Of a stretch of DNA of 17,550 bases, positions 6,262-14,056 are shown one piece after another. The position numbers and the translations under genes were made by a program. The DNA is from Clostridiaceae bacterium. GTDB lineage: Bacteria > Bacillota > Clostridia > Oscillospirales > Acutalibacteraceae. The DNA lies in contig CAJGCL010000033.1 in NCBI GenBank assembly GCA_904501675.1, positions 1 to 17,550 of the forward strand. Reading direction: 5' to 3'. Position 1 is the first letter of the stretch; each line of letters begins with the position of its first letter. The notes beneath the pieces are model-generated. The model had not been told where the DNA came from, did no database searches, and saw only the letters and a program-made list of their open reading frames with translations.

Positions 6262-8580
6262 ATGGATAAAAATTCAGAAAAAGAAGTTTTTACAAATGAA
6301 GAACTTTTAGATTTAAATAAAAAACTTGAAAAAATAGAAAACATTGAATTACCTGAAAGCCTTAAGGCGGAAAATATTGCGGCTGCTCTTAATAATGAAG
6401 CAATGTGGAAGCCTGAAGAAAAGAAGCCTTCTGCAAGAAGCAGAAAGAGAAAAATTTATTCCTTTGTTGCTGCTGCGGCATCCTTTGCTATTGTCTTTAC
6501 ATCTCTTATGATTGCAAAGCCTTGGGAGAAGGATAAGGCCCCACCACTTAATGATGCAACCCCACCTGTTGAGAACAATGTACCACAGGATTATAGCGTT
6601 ATAGAGGAAAAATTCTCGGATTATGCGGATAAATATGAAAGCTATCAGGCAAAATATAAGCTTTATGGTGTGGTTGACGACGTTCTAAATTTCGGCACTA
6701 AAAATGAAGCGTTTATTGAAGATAGTGAAGCCAATATGAACACCTCTGCAAAACCGGGTACAAGCGTTAACGTTCAAAACACCGCACAGAGAACTGAGGG
6801 TGCAGACCACGGAAAAACCAACGATCAGGTAAAAGGAGTAAGCGAAGCCGATATTATAAAAAATGACGGAAAATATATTTACGCTGTGAATCCTGATAAC
6901 GCGGATTGGGGACCATACTACGATGCTTTATATAGTGTCGCAGGAATAGTTAAAACTACAGATGAAAACGGGAATCCTGTTGAAGTAGAAAATGTGCCGA
7001 CAGAAGAGCCTGTTTTGAAATATGATTGCTCGATTTCCGTAATTGAACCGACTGCAGACGGCAAGCTTCAGAAGGTTGGGAAAATTAATATTACACCTGA
7101 AAAAGACAAGAAAGTATACCATATGGTAGTTTGTGAGATGTATGTTAAAGGTAACAGACTTGTAGCACTTGTGGAATGTAGCATACGCGATGATGTGAAT
7201 AATGCAGATAATTTTAAAAAGTACTATTATTACGGCTACAGCAAAAGCGTTACAATGGCAGTTTGCTTTGACATCTCTGACAGAGCAAATGCCAAGGAGA
7301 TGTGGCGTGTTTATCAGGATGGTAGCTATATTTCTTCCCGTCTTGTAGATAATCAGCTTGTTTTCCTTTCGAATTACTATGTTGATTTGCATGACGATAA
7401 GGAAACCGTTATCAATAATTGTGTTCCTCGTTATTCTTCAGGTAATGCTGCAATGGAGAGAATTCCTTGCGACTGTATAGTTATTGGTGAAAACATAAAT
7501 GACACAAGCTACCTTGTTGCTTCAAATGTTAATATTGAGGACGAAGCAACTCTTAAAACACAGTCAACTTTGGGAGCAGGCAGTAATGTTTACTGCACAA
7601 CCGAAACTCTTTATGCTACAAGTACAGTTTATAAAGATACTAAAGCAGCTGCAGAGATTTTTGGGGTAACTGAAGCAACTACCAGTATTTATAAATTCGA
7701 TATAAGAAACGGTAATATCAATTATGTTGGTTGCGGTTCGGTTAAGGGCCATACACTTAATCAGTTCAGTATAGACGAGTATAATGGTTACCTGAGAATT
7801 GCTACCACAACAGGTAGTTGGGGTGCTTCACTTTCTAACCAGCTTTATGTGCTTGACGATAGCCTTAAGGTTGTTGGTGAAATTACAGGTATAGCTAAGG
7901 GAGAAACAATAAAATCTGTAAGATTTACGGGTGATACGGGGTACGTTGTAACCTTTGAGCAGACAGACCCGTTGTTTGTAATTGACCTTTCAAACCCAGA
8001 AAAACCTGAAATTAAGGGCGAGCTTAAAATACCGGGCTTCTCAACATATCTTCATCCCGTAGGAGATAATCTTCTTTTAGGCGTCGGTGTTGACGGAACA
8101 AACGATGGACAGGGTAATGGTATGAAGGTATCCCTCTTCGATGTATCCGACCCTGAAAATCCGGTTGAAGCAGATAAGATTGAATATAGCGGAATAAATG
8201 CCCAAAATCGATGGACATATATTTATTCTGAAGCATTTTATTCCCACAAGGCTCTTTGTTGGAATGAAAATGAAAATGTTATGTATATTCCATACAGCAA
8301 GCAGGATAGAATATGGGCTTCTACCAATGGAGAGGCACTTTCTAAAACGAATACCGCAGGTATTCTTGCGGTGAAGGTTGATACACAAAACAAGAAACTC
8401 TTGTCAGATGGTAATTATATGTGCACCTCTACAGATATAGAGTCATCACCTGAATTTTCAAGAGTAACATATACGGGTAATGTTATTATGGGATTCAATC
8501 AATATTCTGATGGTGGTAGCATCTGCGCATTTGATAAAACTACACAGATGCAAACCGATAAAATCAATTTAAGTAAATAA
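6262..8580 (+). CDS. Membrane-anchored secreted beta-propeller protein, candidate anti-sigma factor
   Basis: This 772-residue protein has a charged cytoplasmic N-terminus (1-64), one membrane helix (about 65-86, after the basic stop RSRKRK), a Pro/acidic linker, and a large extracytoplasmic domain. The segment RTEGADHGKTNDQVKGVSEA (177-196) and following DIIKNDGKYIYAVN match the signature of the secreted C-terminal beta-propeller family (Beta_propel, DUF2074-like), and repeated blade-like motifs follow (for example GYLRIATTTGSWG, DTGYVVTFEQTDPLFVIDLS, VSLFDVSDPENPVEADKIEY). The cytoplasmic segment includes LPESLKAENIAAAL (30-43), resembling the short helical sigma-binding heads of membrane anti-sigma factors; this is inference. 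AAAGGAG precedes the ATG by 7 nt, and the ECF sigma gene ends 13 bp upstream. It carries no zinc-finger HxxxCxxC motif, so it is not a classical zinc anti-sigma factor. A sensor role is likely; no ligand is known. Confidence 0.85.
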   Translation: MDKNSEKEVFTNEELLDLNKKLEKIENIELPESLKAENIAAALNNEAMWKPEEKKPSARSRKRKIYSFVAAAASFAIVFTSLMIAKPWEKDKAPPLNDATPPVENNVPQDYSVIEEKFSDYADKYESYQAKYKLYGVVDDVLNFGTKNEAFIEDSEANMNTSAKPGTSVNVQNTAQRTEGADHGKTNDQVKGVSEADIIKNDGKYIYAVNPDNADWGPYYDALYSVAGIVKTTDENGNPVEVENVPTEEPVLKYDCSISVIEPTADGKLQKVGKINITPEKDKKVYHMVVCEMYVKGNRLVALVECSIRDDVNNADNFKKYYYYGYSKSVTMAVCFDISDRANAKEMWRVYQDGSYISSRLVDNQLVFLSNYYVDLHDDKETVINNCVPRYSSGNAAMERIPCDCIVIGENINDTSYLVASNVNIEDEATLKTQSTLGAGSNVYCTTETLYATSTVYKDTKAAAEIFGVTEATTSIYKFDIRNGNINYVGCGSVKGHTLNQFSIDEYNGYLRIATTTGSWGASLSNQLYVLDDSLKVVGEITGIAKGETIKSVRFTGDTGYVVTFEQTDPLFVIDLSNPEKPEIKGELKIPGFSTYLHPVGDNLLLGVGVDGTNDGQGNGMKVSLFDVSDPENPVEADKIEYSGINAQNRWTYIYSEAFYSHKALCWNENENVMYIPYSKQDRIWASTNGEALSKTNTAGILAVKVDTQNKKLLSDGNYMCTSTDIESSPEFSRVTYTGNVIMGFNQYSDGGSICAFDKTTQMQTDKINLSK

Positions 8581-8589
8581 AGTTAGCGT

Positions 8590-8627
8590 ACAGCAGATAG
8601 CAATTAGCTATCTGCTGTTTGCTTTTT
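8590..8627 (+). terminator. Intrinsic terminator after the sigma/beta-propeller operon
   Basis: A perfect 11-bp stem (8591-8601 with 8607-8617, plus an A-T pair at 8590/8618) has an AATTA loop and is followed by a T-rich tail TTTGCTTTTT. Confidence 0.88.
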
Positions 8628-8639
8628 CTATTGAAGTAT

Positions 8640-8650
8640 GATAATATAAT
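8640..8650 (+). promoter_or_regulatory. Possible -10 region for the gtrA-like/methyltransferase unit
   Basis: Overlapping GATAAT (8640-8645) and TATAAT (8645-8650) lie about 27 bp before the GtrA-like start. No convincing -35 is present; the expected position falls in the tail of the preceding terminator. The placement fits the new unit but remains weak. Confidence 0.35.
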
Positions 8651-8676
8651 TTTACCAATAAACAAGAGGTGTTAAT

Positions 8677-9174
8677 ATGGTAGAAATGAATAAAAAAGAT
8701 AATGCTCTACAGGCAATTAAATTTGCGCTTTTCTCTGCGTCTGCAGGTATCATTCAGGTGGTTTCTTTTACTATCCTCAATGAGCTTGTGCTTCCTAATA
8801 TTCATATTGAAAATGAGAAAATTATGAATATTTTAAGCGCAGAATATGGAGTTTGTTACCTTATTGCGCTTACACTTTCTGTTTTGTGGAATTTTACATT
8901 CAATAGGAAATTCACCTTTAAATCTGCAACAAATGTACCGGTAGCGATGCTTAAAATATTCGGTTTTTATTGTGTGTTTACTCCAATTTCAACCATTATT
9001 GGTGAAACAGTTATGAGCCACACAAGCTGGGAATTTGCAGAGTATATCGTTCTTGTGTGCACAATGATGACCAATATGATAACAGAATTTTTATTCTGTC
9101 GTTTTGTGGTATATAAGGATAGTATGAATACCAACGATTTAGCAAAAAAGGAAAAAGAAAATGCCTCAAAATAA
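8677..9174 (+). CDS. GtrA-like family integral membrane protein
   Basis: This 165-residue protein has four predicted membrane helices (about 14-36, 57-76, 88-110 and 122-146). The family signature, an aromatic N-F-x-F/L-N-R-x-F-x-F motif after helix 2, appears as WNFTFNRKFTF, and the second typical motif (FLFCRFVVYK) follows helix 4. GtrA-like proteins are implicated in moving lipid-linked sugars across the membrane for cell-surface polysaccharide or teichoic acid modification. No glycosyltransferase gene is beside it here, so a specific role cannot be given. AGAGGTG (8665-8671) precedes the ATG by 5 nt. Its last 14 bp overlap the start of the RNA methyltransferase, implying co-translation. 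Confidence 0.82.
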   Translation: MVEMNKKDNALQAIKFALFSASAGIIQVVSFTILNELVLPNIHIENEKIMNILSAEYGVCYLIALTLSVLWNFTFNRKFTFKSATNVPVAMLKIFGFYCVFTPISTIIGETVMSHTSWEFAEYIVLVCTMMTNMITEFLFCRFVVYKDSMNTNDLAKKEKENASK

Positions 9175-10339
9175 ACTATCAAAAGAAAATGCAAGGCTTT
9201 GTCCCGTATCACGTAAGTGTGGCGGTTGCCAGCTTATGAACCTTAGTTACGAGGAACAACTGAAATATAAACAGGCCAAAGTAGTTAAGCTTCTTGGTTC
9301 ATTTCACCGCGTTTCTCCAATAATCGGTATGAATGAGCCCTTCCACTACCGTAACAAGGTTCAGGCGGCTTTCGGCAGAACAAGGGGCGGAGAAATAATT
9401 TCAGGTGTGTATCAGTCAAGTACCCATAATATTGTTAAAACAGATTCCTGCCTTATTGAAGATAAAAAGGCAGACGAGATAATTTTAACTATCCGTAAGC
9501 TGATAAAAAGCTTTAAATTAACCGTGTATGACGAGAAAAATTCAAGAGGTTTTCTTCGTCATGTGCTTGTAAAAAGAGGCTTTCAGACAAACGAAATAAT
9601 GGTTGTGCTTGTTACAGGTACAAGCGTTTTTCCCTCTAAAAATGATTTCGTGAAAGAGCTTTTAAGGCTTCATCCTGAAATTACAACAATTGTTCAGAAT
9701 ATCAACAATAAATTTACAAGTATGGTGCTTGGCGATAAAGAAACAGTGCTTTTCGGTAAAGGGTATATTGAAGATGTGCTTTGTGGTTGTCGCTTCAGAA
9801 TTTCACCAAAATCCTTCTATCAGATTAATCCTATCCAGACCGAGGTTCTTTACAGTAAAGCAGTAGAGTTTGCAAATCTTTCATGTAAAGAAAGAGTTAT
9901 AGATGCTTATTGCGGTATAGGTACCATAGGCATTGTGGCATCTAAGGGTGCAGGCGAGGTAATAGGCTGCGAGCTTAATTCCGATGCTGTAAGAGATGCT
10001 AAAGTAAATGCAAAAATAAACGATATAGAAAATATAAGGTTTTTCTGCGCAGATGCAGGTGAGTTTATGTTGGGGATGAAAGAAAACGGCGAAAAATGTG
10101 ATGTTCTCTTTATGGACCCACCAAGAGCAGGTAGCGATAAGAAGTTTCTTTCAAGTGCTGTGGCACTTTCTCCTGAAAAAATTGTATATATTTCATGTAA
10201 TCCTGAAACTCAGCAGAGAGATTTGTTTTACCTCATTAAGAATGGATACAAGGTAAAGAAAATCCAACCTGTTGATATGTTTCCTTATACTAATCATGTT
10301 GAAACTGTTGTGCTTTTGGAACGTACAGTTGATAATTAA
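9161..10339 (+). CDS. rlmD: TrmA/RlmCD-family (uracil-5-)-methyltransferase, TRAM-less
   Basis: This 392-residue cytoplasmic enzyme is predicted to transfer a methyl group from S-adenosylmethionine to C5 of a uridine in RNA, most likely 23S rRNA. Cysteines at 14, 20, 23 (CPVSRKCGGC) and 97 are positioned to bind the [4Fe-4S] cluster of the family. The substrate motif SPKSFYQINP (215-224), SAM loop DAYCGIGTIG (248-257), MDPPRAG (318-324), catalytic cysteine in SCNP (C346) and general base E381 (HVETV) are all present. The N-terminal TRAM RNA-binding domain found in RlmD and B. subtilis RlmCD is absent, as in E. coli RlmC, so the symbol marks the family and not a proven target site; tRNA or RlmC-type specificity remains possible. 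An AAGGA site 8 nt upstream lies inside the GtrA-like gene. Confidence 0.9.
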   Translation: MPQNKLSKENARLCPVSRKCGGCQLMNLSYEEQLKYKQAKVVKLLGSFHRVSPIIGMNEPFHYRNKVQAAFGRTRGGEIISGVYQSSTHNIVKTDSCLIEDKKADEIILTIRKLIKSFKLTVYDEKNSRGFLRHVLVKRGFQTNEIMVVLVTGTSVFPSKNDFVKELLRLHPEITTIVQNINNKFTSMVLGDKETVLFGKGYIEDVLCGCRFRISPKSFYQINPIQTEVLYSKAVEFANLSCKERVIDAYCGIGTIGIVASKGAGEVIGCELNSDAVRDAKVNAKINDIENIRFFCADAGEFMLGMKENGEKCDVLFMDPPRAGSDKKFLSSAVALSPEKIVYISCNPETQQRDLFYLIKNGYKVKKIQPVDMFPYTNHVETVVLLERTVDN

Positions 10340-10374
10340 GATTATCCGTTGGAAAATGGAAATCAAATAAATAC

Positions 10375-10411
10375 AGCAACCGAAGAAATAATCTTCGGTT
10401 GCTATTTTTTT
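10375..10411 (+). terminator. Intrinsic terminator after the RNA methyltransferase
   Basis: A perfect 12-bp stem (10375-10386 with 10392-10403) has an AATAA loop and is followed after one A by a run of seven T. Confidence 0.93.
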
Positions 10412-10462
10412 GTAAAAGTTTCGGAAAATTCCCGAAAATTTCACAAAAATATCCCAAATCCC

Positions 10463-10491
10463 TTGACGAAATTATGTAATAGTTATAAAAT
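10463..10491 (+). promoter_or_regulatory. Sigma-A promoter for the diguanylate cyclase
   Basis: TTGACG (10463-10468) and TAAAAT (10486-10491) are 17 bp apart. The predicted start near 10498 leaves a leader of about 43 nt. No c-di-GMP riboswitch-like structure was recognised in it. Confidence 0.7.
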
Positions 10492-10540
10492 TGTATTAAA
10501 TAAATGTTGAAGAAGTGTTTTCGGATGAAGGAGGGGACGT

Positions 10541-11716
10541 ATGGAAGGATTGCTTTATATAGCGTTCAATGCTTTTTGCATTGCTGAACTTTTAATGATA
10601 TTCGGTAAAATTTGTAAGGGTGTAGATAAGCGTATGGGGCAGGTTATGCTCGGATGGTTCATAATCGCCTCTGTTATTCTTCTTTGCAGTGATATAGTTT
10701 GGGGAATTTTTGAATTCTATATTGGTTGGGGTAAATATCCTGCCCTTTCGTTTGTGGTTAATAGTGTTTACCATATTTTTACGGGAGTTGTGGCGTATCT
10801 GTGGTTCCTGTTTTGCGAAAGTGAGCAGAAATCAAGGCTTGTTCAAAGTAAAAAAAGCCTTATTCTCAGTTTGATTCCTTTATTTGTTTTAGTCAGTGCC
10901 GTAGTAGGTTCAAATGCAAATCATTGGGTATTTTATATTGACTCTGTTGATGAACAGTATCACAGAGGTGAGTTTTATCCTGTTTTGCTTATAGTTTGTT
11001 TTTGGTATATAGCACATACCACTGTAAAAGCACTCATAAAGGCTTTTAAAAAAGAAAATTACTTGAGAAAAAAACAGTTGTTGTCGTTAGCTTCTTTTGT
11101 TATATTTCCGCTTGCGGCAGGAGTGTTACAGGTGCTTTTTGTGGGTTCACCAATGCTTAGTGCAGGCTTAGCCTTTGCAGTGCTTCACGTTTATATAAAT
11201 TCCCGTGAGCTTCTTATTTCCATAGACCCTATGACACAGCTTAATAACAAAAAACAAATGGAAGATTTTCTTGATTCTAAAATGAAATCAAAGCCTGAAA
11301 ACAAGGAGCTGTATGTTTTTATTATGGATCTTGATTATTTTAAGCAGATAAATGATAAGTATGGTCATGTTGAAGGTGATGAAGCAATTGTTATTGCGGC
11401 AAATACTATACGCCAAACAGTAGAGCATACAAACCATTTTGCCTGTCGTTACGGCGGAGATGAATTTGTTATCGTATGTGAAACAAGTAAGGATTTTATG
11501 CCAAAGGAGTTTATTGAAGCCATTAACCGAAGATTATTAGAAAACACTCAAAGTGCTGGTAAGGAATATGAACTTCATTTCAGCGTTGGTTACAAGCGAT
11601 ACAGTCCAGAGTTTAACGATGTCAGAGATTTTATTGCCGCTGCAGATGAAGGACTTTATATGATAAAAAACTCAAGAGCGCGTTTGAGTGATATGATTAA
11701 AAATACAACCGTTTGA
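10541..11716 (+). CDS. Membrane-bound GGDEF diguanylate cyclase
   Basis: This 391-residue protein joins an N-terminal region of about seven membrane helices (roughly 4-22, 36-58, 68-91, 105-122, 145-165, 181-200, 203-220) to a C-terminal GGDEF domain (about 225-385). The cyclase half has DPMTQLNNK (229-237), the metal- and GTP-binding stretch MDLDYFKQINDKYGHVEGD (262-280) and an intact GGDEF (305-309), so it should make c-di-GMP from two GTP. The residues aligning with the RxxD inhibitory site just before the motif read HTNH, so product inhibition by that site is probably lost. The membrane half resembles a 7TM sensor but I do not assign a named family. AAGGAGG (10528-10534) lies 6 nt before the ATG. 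It is monocistronic, with its own promoter and terminator. Confidence 0.92.
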   Translation: MEGLLYIAFNAFCIAELLMIFGKICKGVDKRMGQVMLGWFIIASVILLCSDIVWGIFEFYIGWGKYPALSFVVNSVYHIFTGVVAYLWFLFCESEQKSRLVQSKKSLILSLIPLFVLVSAVVGSNANHWVFYIDSVDEQYHRGEFYPVLLIVCFWYIAHTTVKALIKAFKKENYLRKKQLLSLASFVIFPLAAGVLQVLFVGSPMLSAGLAFAVLHVYINSRELLISIDPMTQLNNKKQMEDFLDSKMKSKPENKELYVFIMDLDYFKQINDKYGHVEGDEAIVIAANTIRQTVEHTNHFACRYGGDEFVIVCETSKDFMPKEFIEAINRRLLENTQSAGKEYELHFSVGYKRYSPEFNDVRDFIAAADEGLYMIKNSRARLSDMIKNTTV

Positions 11717-11748
11717 TGTGATTGCATCAAACGGTTGTAAAAATTTTT
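11705..11748 (+). terminator. Terminator hairpin overlapping the cyclase stop codon
   Basis: A perfect 14-bp stem (11705-11718 with 11725-11738) has a TGATTG loop. The stop codon TGA (11714-11716) lies inside the left arm. Five T (11744-11748) follow after five A, so the T tract is slightly displaced from the stem. Confidence 0.75.
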
Positions 11749-11771
11749 AATAAAATATTTAATAAAAGTGG

Positions 11772-11800
11772 TTGACTATAAAAAACTATAGTTATAAAAT
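11772..11800 (+). promoter_or_regulatory. Sigma-A promoter for ddh with a palindrome in its spacer
   Basis: TTGACT (11772-11777) and TAAAAT (11795-11800) are 17 bp apart. The spacer holds a perfect 10-bp palindrome AACTATAGTT (11784-11793) and a direct repeat ACTATA (11775-11780 and 11785-11790), a possible operator. Confidence 0.65.
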
Positions 11801-11845
11801 TAAAAGGTATTTTTCATATCTTTTACGATAAACGGAGTGGTATCT

Positions 11846-12826
11846 ATGATTAAAATAGGTCTTTACGGCTATGGTAATATTGCAAAAGGCGTGGAGTGCG
11901 CAGTAGCGCAGAATAATGATATGGTTGTTTCATGCGTATTTACAAGACGCGATCCATCTACTGTTTCAACTATTTCAGGCGCATCAGTTTATAAAACCGA
12001 CGACATTCTTAACCACAGAGATGAAATAGATGTTCTTATTATGTGTGGCGGCTCTGCAACAGATTTACCTGAGCAGACACCTGCTATGGCAAAGCATTTC
12101 AATGTTGTGGATAGCTTTGATACTCATAAAACTATTCCTGCTCATTTTGAAAATGTTGATAAAGCTGCCAAGGAAGGCGGAAATATCGGAATTATTTCAG
12201 TTGGCTGGGACCCAGGCATGTTCTCTCTTAACAGGCTTTATGGTAGCTGTATCCTTACAGATGGTGCGGATTACACCTTCTGGGGTAAAGGCGTGAGTCA
12301 GGGCCATTCAGATGCTATAAGAAGAGTTGCGGGAGTTATTGATGCAAGACAGTATACAATTCCTGTTGCTGAAGCTCTTGAAGCTGTAAGGAGCGGTTCT
12401 CAGCCTCAGCTTACAACAAGAGAGAAGCACACAAGAGAATGCTTCGTTGTTGCTGAAGATGGCGCAGACCTTAAAAGAATTGAAAACGAAATAGTTACAA
12501 TGCCAAACTATTTTGCTGATTACGATACAACAGTTCACTTTATTTCACAGGAAGAGCTTGACCGCGACCATAAGGGTATTCCTCATGGCGGATTTGTTAT
12601 CCGTACAGGTAAAACAGGTAAAAACCTTGAACATAACCATGTTATAGAGTATAGTCTTAAGCTTGATTCAAATCCTGAATTTACATCTTGCGTTATTACT
12701 GCATATGCTCGTGCCGCATATAAAATGGCAAAAGAGGGTATGAGCGGTTGTAAAACAGTATTTGATATTCCACCGGCATACCTTTCAAGCAAAACTCCTG
12801 AAGAGTTGAGAAAAGAAATGTTATAA
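11846..12826 (+). CDS. ddh: meso-Diaminopimelate D-dehydrogenase
   Basis: This 326-residue cytoplasmic enzyme reductively aminates tetrahydrodipicolinate to meso-diaminopimelate with NADPH and ammonia, the one-step branch of lysine and peptidoglycan precursor synthesis. The Rossmann loop GLYGYGNIAKGVE (5-17), the conserved GWDPGMFSLNRLYG (120-133) and WGKGVSQGHSDAIRR (146-160) match the Ddh family closely, and the length is normal (about 320-330). The start is ATG 11846, which begins MIKIGLYGYG as in relatives; GGAGTGG (11834-11840) precedes it by 5 nt, and an in-frame GTG at 11837 falls within that ribosome binding site. The gene is a single-gene unit; no other lysine-pathway genes are nearby. 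Confidence 0.96.
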   Translation: MIKIGLYGYGNIAKGVECAVAQNNDMVVSCVFTRRDPSTVSTISGASVYKTDDILNHRDEIDVLIMCGGSATDLPEQTPAMAKHFNVVDSFDTHKTIPAHFENVDKAAKEGGNIGIISVGWDPGMFSLNRLYGSCILTDGADYTFWGKGVSQGHSDAIRRVAGVIDARQYTIPVAEALEAVRSGSQPQLTTREKHTRECFVVAEDGADLKRIENEIVTMPNYFADYDTTVHFISQEELDRDHKGIPHGGFVIRTGKTGKNLEHNHVIEYSLKLDSNPEFTSCVITAYARAAYKMAKEGMSGCKTVFDIPPAYLSSKTPEELRKEML

Positions 12827-12830
12827 AATT

Positions 12831-12870
12831 AAAGGCGCGGAGCATTTTATCGAATGCTTCGTGCCTTTTT
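12831..12870 (+). terminator. Intrinsic terminator after ddh
   Basis: A 15-bp stem (12832-12846 with 12853-12867), with two G-U pairs in the plus transcript, has a TTATCG loop and five T at the end. In the minus transcript the two G-U pairs become A-C mismatches and the T tail is interrupted, so it should serve ddh better than the convergent antiporter gene, for which no other terminator is visible. Confidence 0.85.
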
Positions 12871-12871
12871 G

Positions 12872-14056
12872 TTATGCGCCTTTTTTAATTTCTCCTGCTT
12901 TTTTAAGTGATGCTTTTGCAATTGCAGGGCCTACAAGCTCGTAAATAAGTGTACCGCACAAAATAACTGTTCTTATTTCTGTTGCGTACTGCGGCACAAC
13001 TGCGGAAGCAGTAAGGGAAAGTCCTATAGCCACACCTGCCTGTGGTACAAGGGCAGGGCCTAAATACTTGCGTATGTTTTTATCAGCTTTGCATATGGTT
13101 GCACCAAGAGATGCACCAAACATTTTACCGATAACTCTTACAACAATGTAAATTACACCGCAAAGTCCAACTGCTGGTAAAACGGAAAGCTTTAATTCTG
13201 CACCTGATGCTACGAAGAATAGCATAAATATAGGTGGTGTGATTTTGTCAGAAAGCTTCATAAGGTGGTTAACATCAGGAGTGAGGTTTGCAATAATTGC
13301 TCCCATTGCCATACATAAAAGAAGGGAAGAGAAACCACAAAGCTTAGAAAGACCTAAGCCCATGAATATGAAAGCGACGGTGAGAGAAAGTCTGTTACCA
13401 TCTTTTTTGAAGGTTTTAAGGGGTAACAGGAATATTAATCCTAAAACTGCACCGGCAATAAGTGCACCGCCAATTTCGATTGCAGGCTTTAAAATAAGTT
13501 GAGAAGCGCTTACATTACCACCTGAAAGGGCGGTAGCTATAGCAACAGCGATAGAGAACATTATAAGGGCAGTAGCATCATCTATTGCAACAACCGAAAG
13601 AAGAGTTTCTGTAACAGGACCGCGGGCCTTGTACTGCTTTATAACCATAATAGTTGCGGCAGGGGCGGTAGCAGCGGCAATTGAACCTAATACGAGAGAG
13701 AATGAAGCTCCAAAGCCTGCTAAAATCAGAGCGCCTGCAACAAATACAACTGCAAACAAGGATTCAAGTGTTGCAATAACTATAGGCGTTGCGCCAACAC
13801 GCTTAAAATAGGTGATTTTGAACTCGTTACCAATTGAAAACGCAATGAAGCCTAAAGCCATTTCTGAAATGATAGAAGCAGAGGCAAGGAATTCTTCGTT
13901 TAGTATACCTAAAACGCTTGGTCCTAAAAGAAGACCTGCGAGAAGATAACCTGTAACATTAGGTAACTTAATAAGCTTTACAAGTCTGCCCAATGCCATG
14001 CCTGTAAAAATCATAATGGCAAGGTTGATAAATGTATTTAACGAAATGTTTAACAT
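12872..14056 (-). CDS. CPA2-type cation:proton antiporter
   Basis: This 394-residue, almost wholly hydrophobic protein has about 12-13 membrane helices and should exchange Na+ or K+ for H+. The CPA2-like N-terminal motif LPNVTGYLLAGLLLGP (31-46) and the ion-binding pair of aspartates in VAIDDATALI (D159, D160) are present. It lacks the C-terminal TrkA-N/TrkA-C nucleotide-binding domains of Kef-type proteins, ending soon after the last helix (AGEIKKGA), so regulation must come from outside. Its ATG overlaps the stop of the upstream PII-like gene (TAATG at 14058-14054 on the minus strand), with GGAGGG 12 nt upstream inside that gene. This implies translational coupling and a functional partnership. 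The ion transported cannot be settled from sequence. Confidence 0.9.
   Translation of the reverse strand: MLNISLNTFINLAIMIFTGMALGRLVKLIKLPNVTGYLLAGLLLGPSVLGILNEEFLASASIISEMALGFIAFSIGNEFKITYFKRVGATPIVIATLESLFAVVFVAGALILAGFGASFSLVLGSIAAATAPAATIMVIKQYKARGPVTETLLSVVAIDDATALIMFSIAVAIATALSGGNVSASQLILKPAIEIGGALIAGAVLGLIFLLPLKTFKKDGNRLSLTVAFIFMGLGLSKLCGFSSLLLCMAMGAIIANLTPDVNHLMKLSDKITPPIFMLFFVASGAELKLSVLPAVGLCGVIYIVVRVIGKMFGASLGATICKADKNIRKYLGPALVPQAGVAIGLSLTASAVVPQYATEIRTVILCGTLIYELVGPAIAKASLKKAGEIKKGA

Noticed and set aside
7564..8388. Several minus-strand frames of 60-150 codons within the beta-propeller gene
   Set aside because: They are shadows of a strongly supported 772-residue gene, with no ribosome binding sites and low-complexity Cys/Ile/Asn-rich translations.
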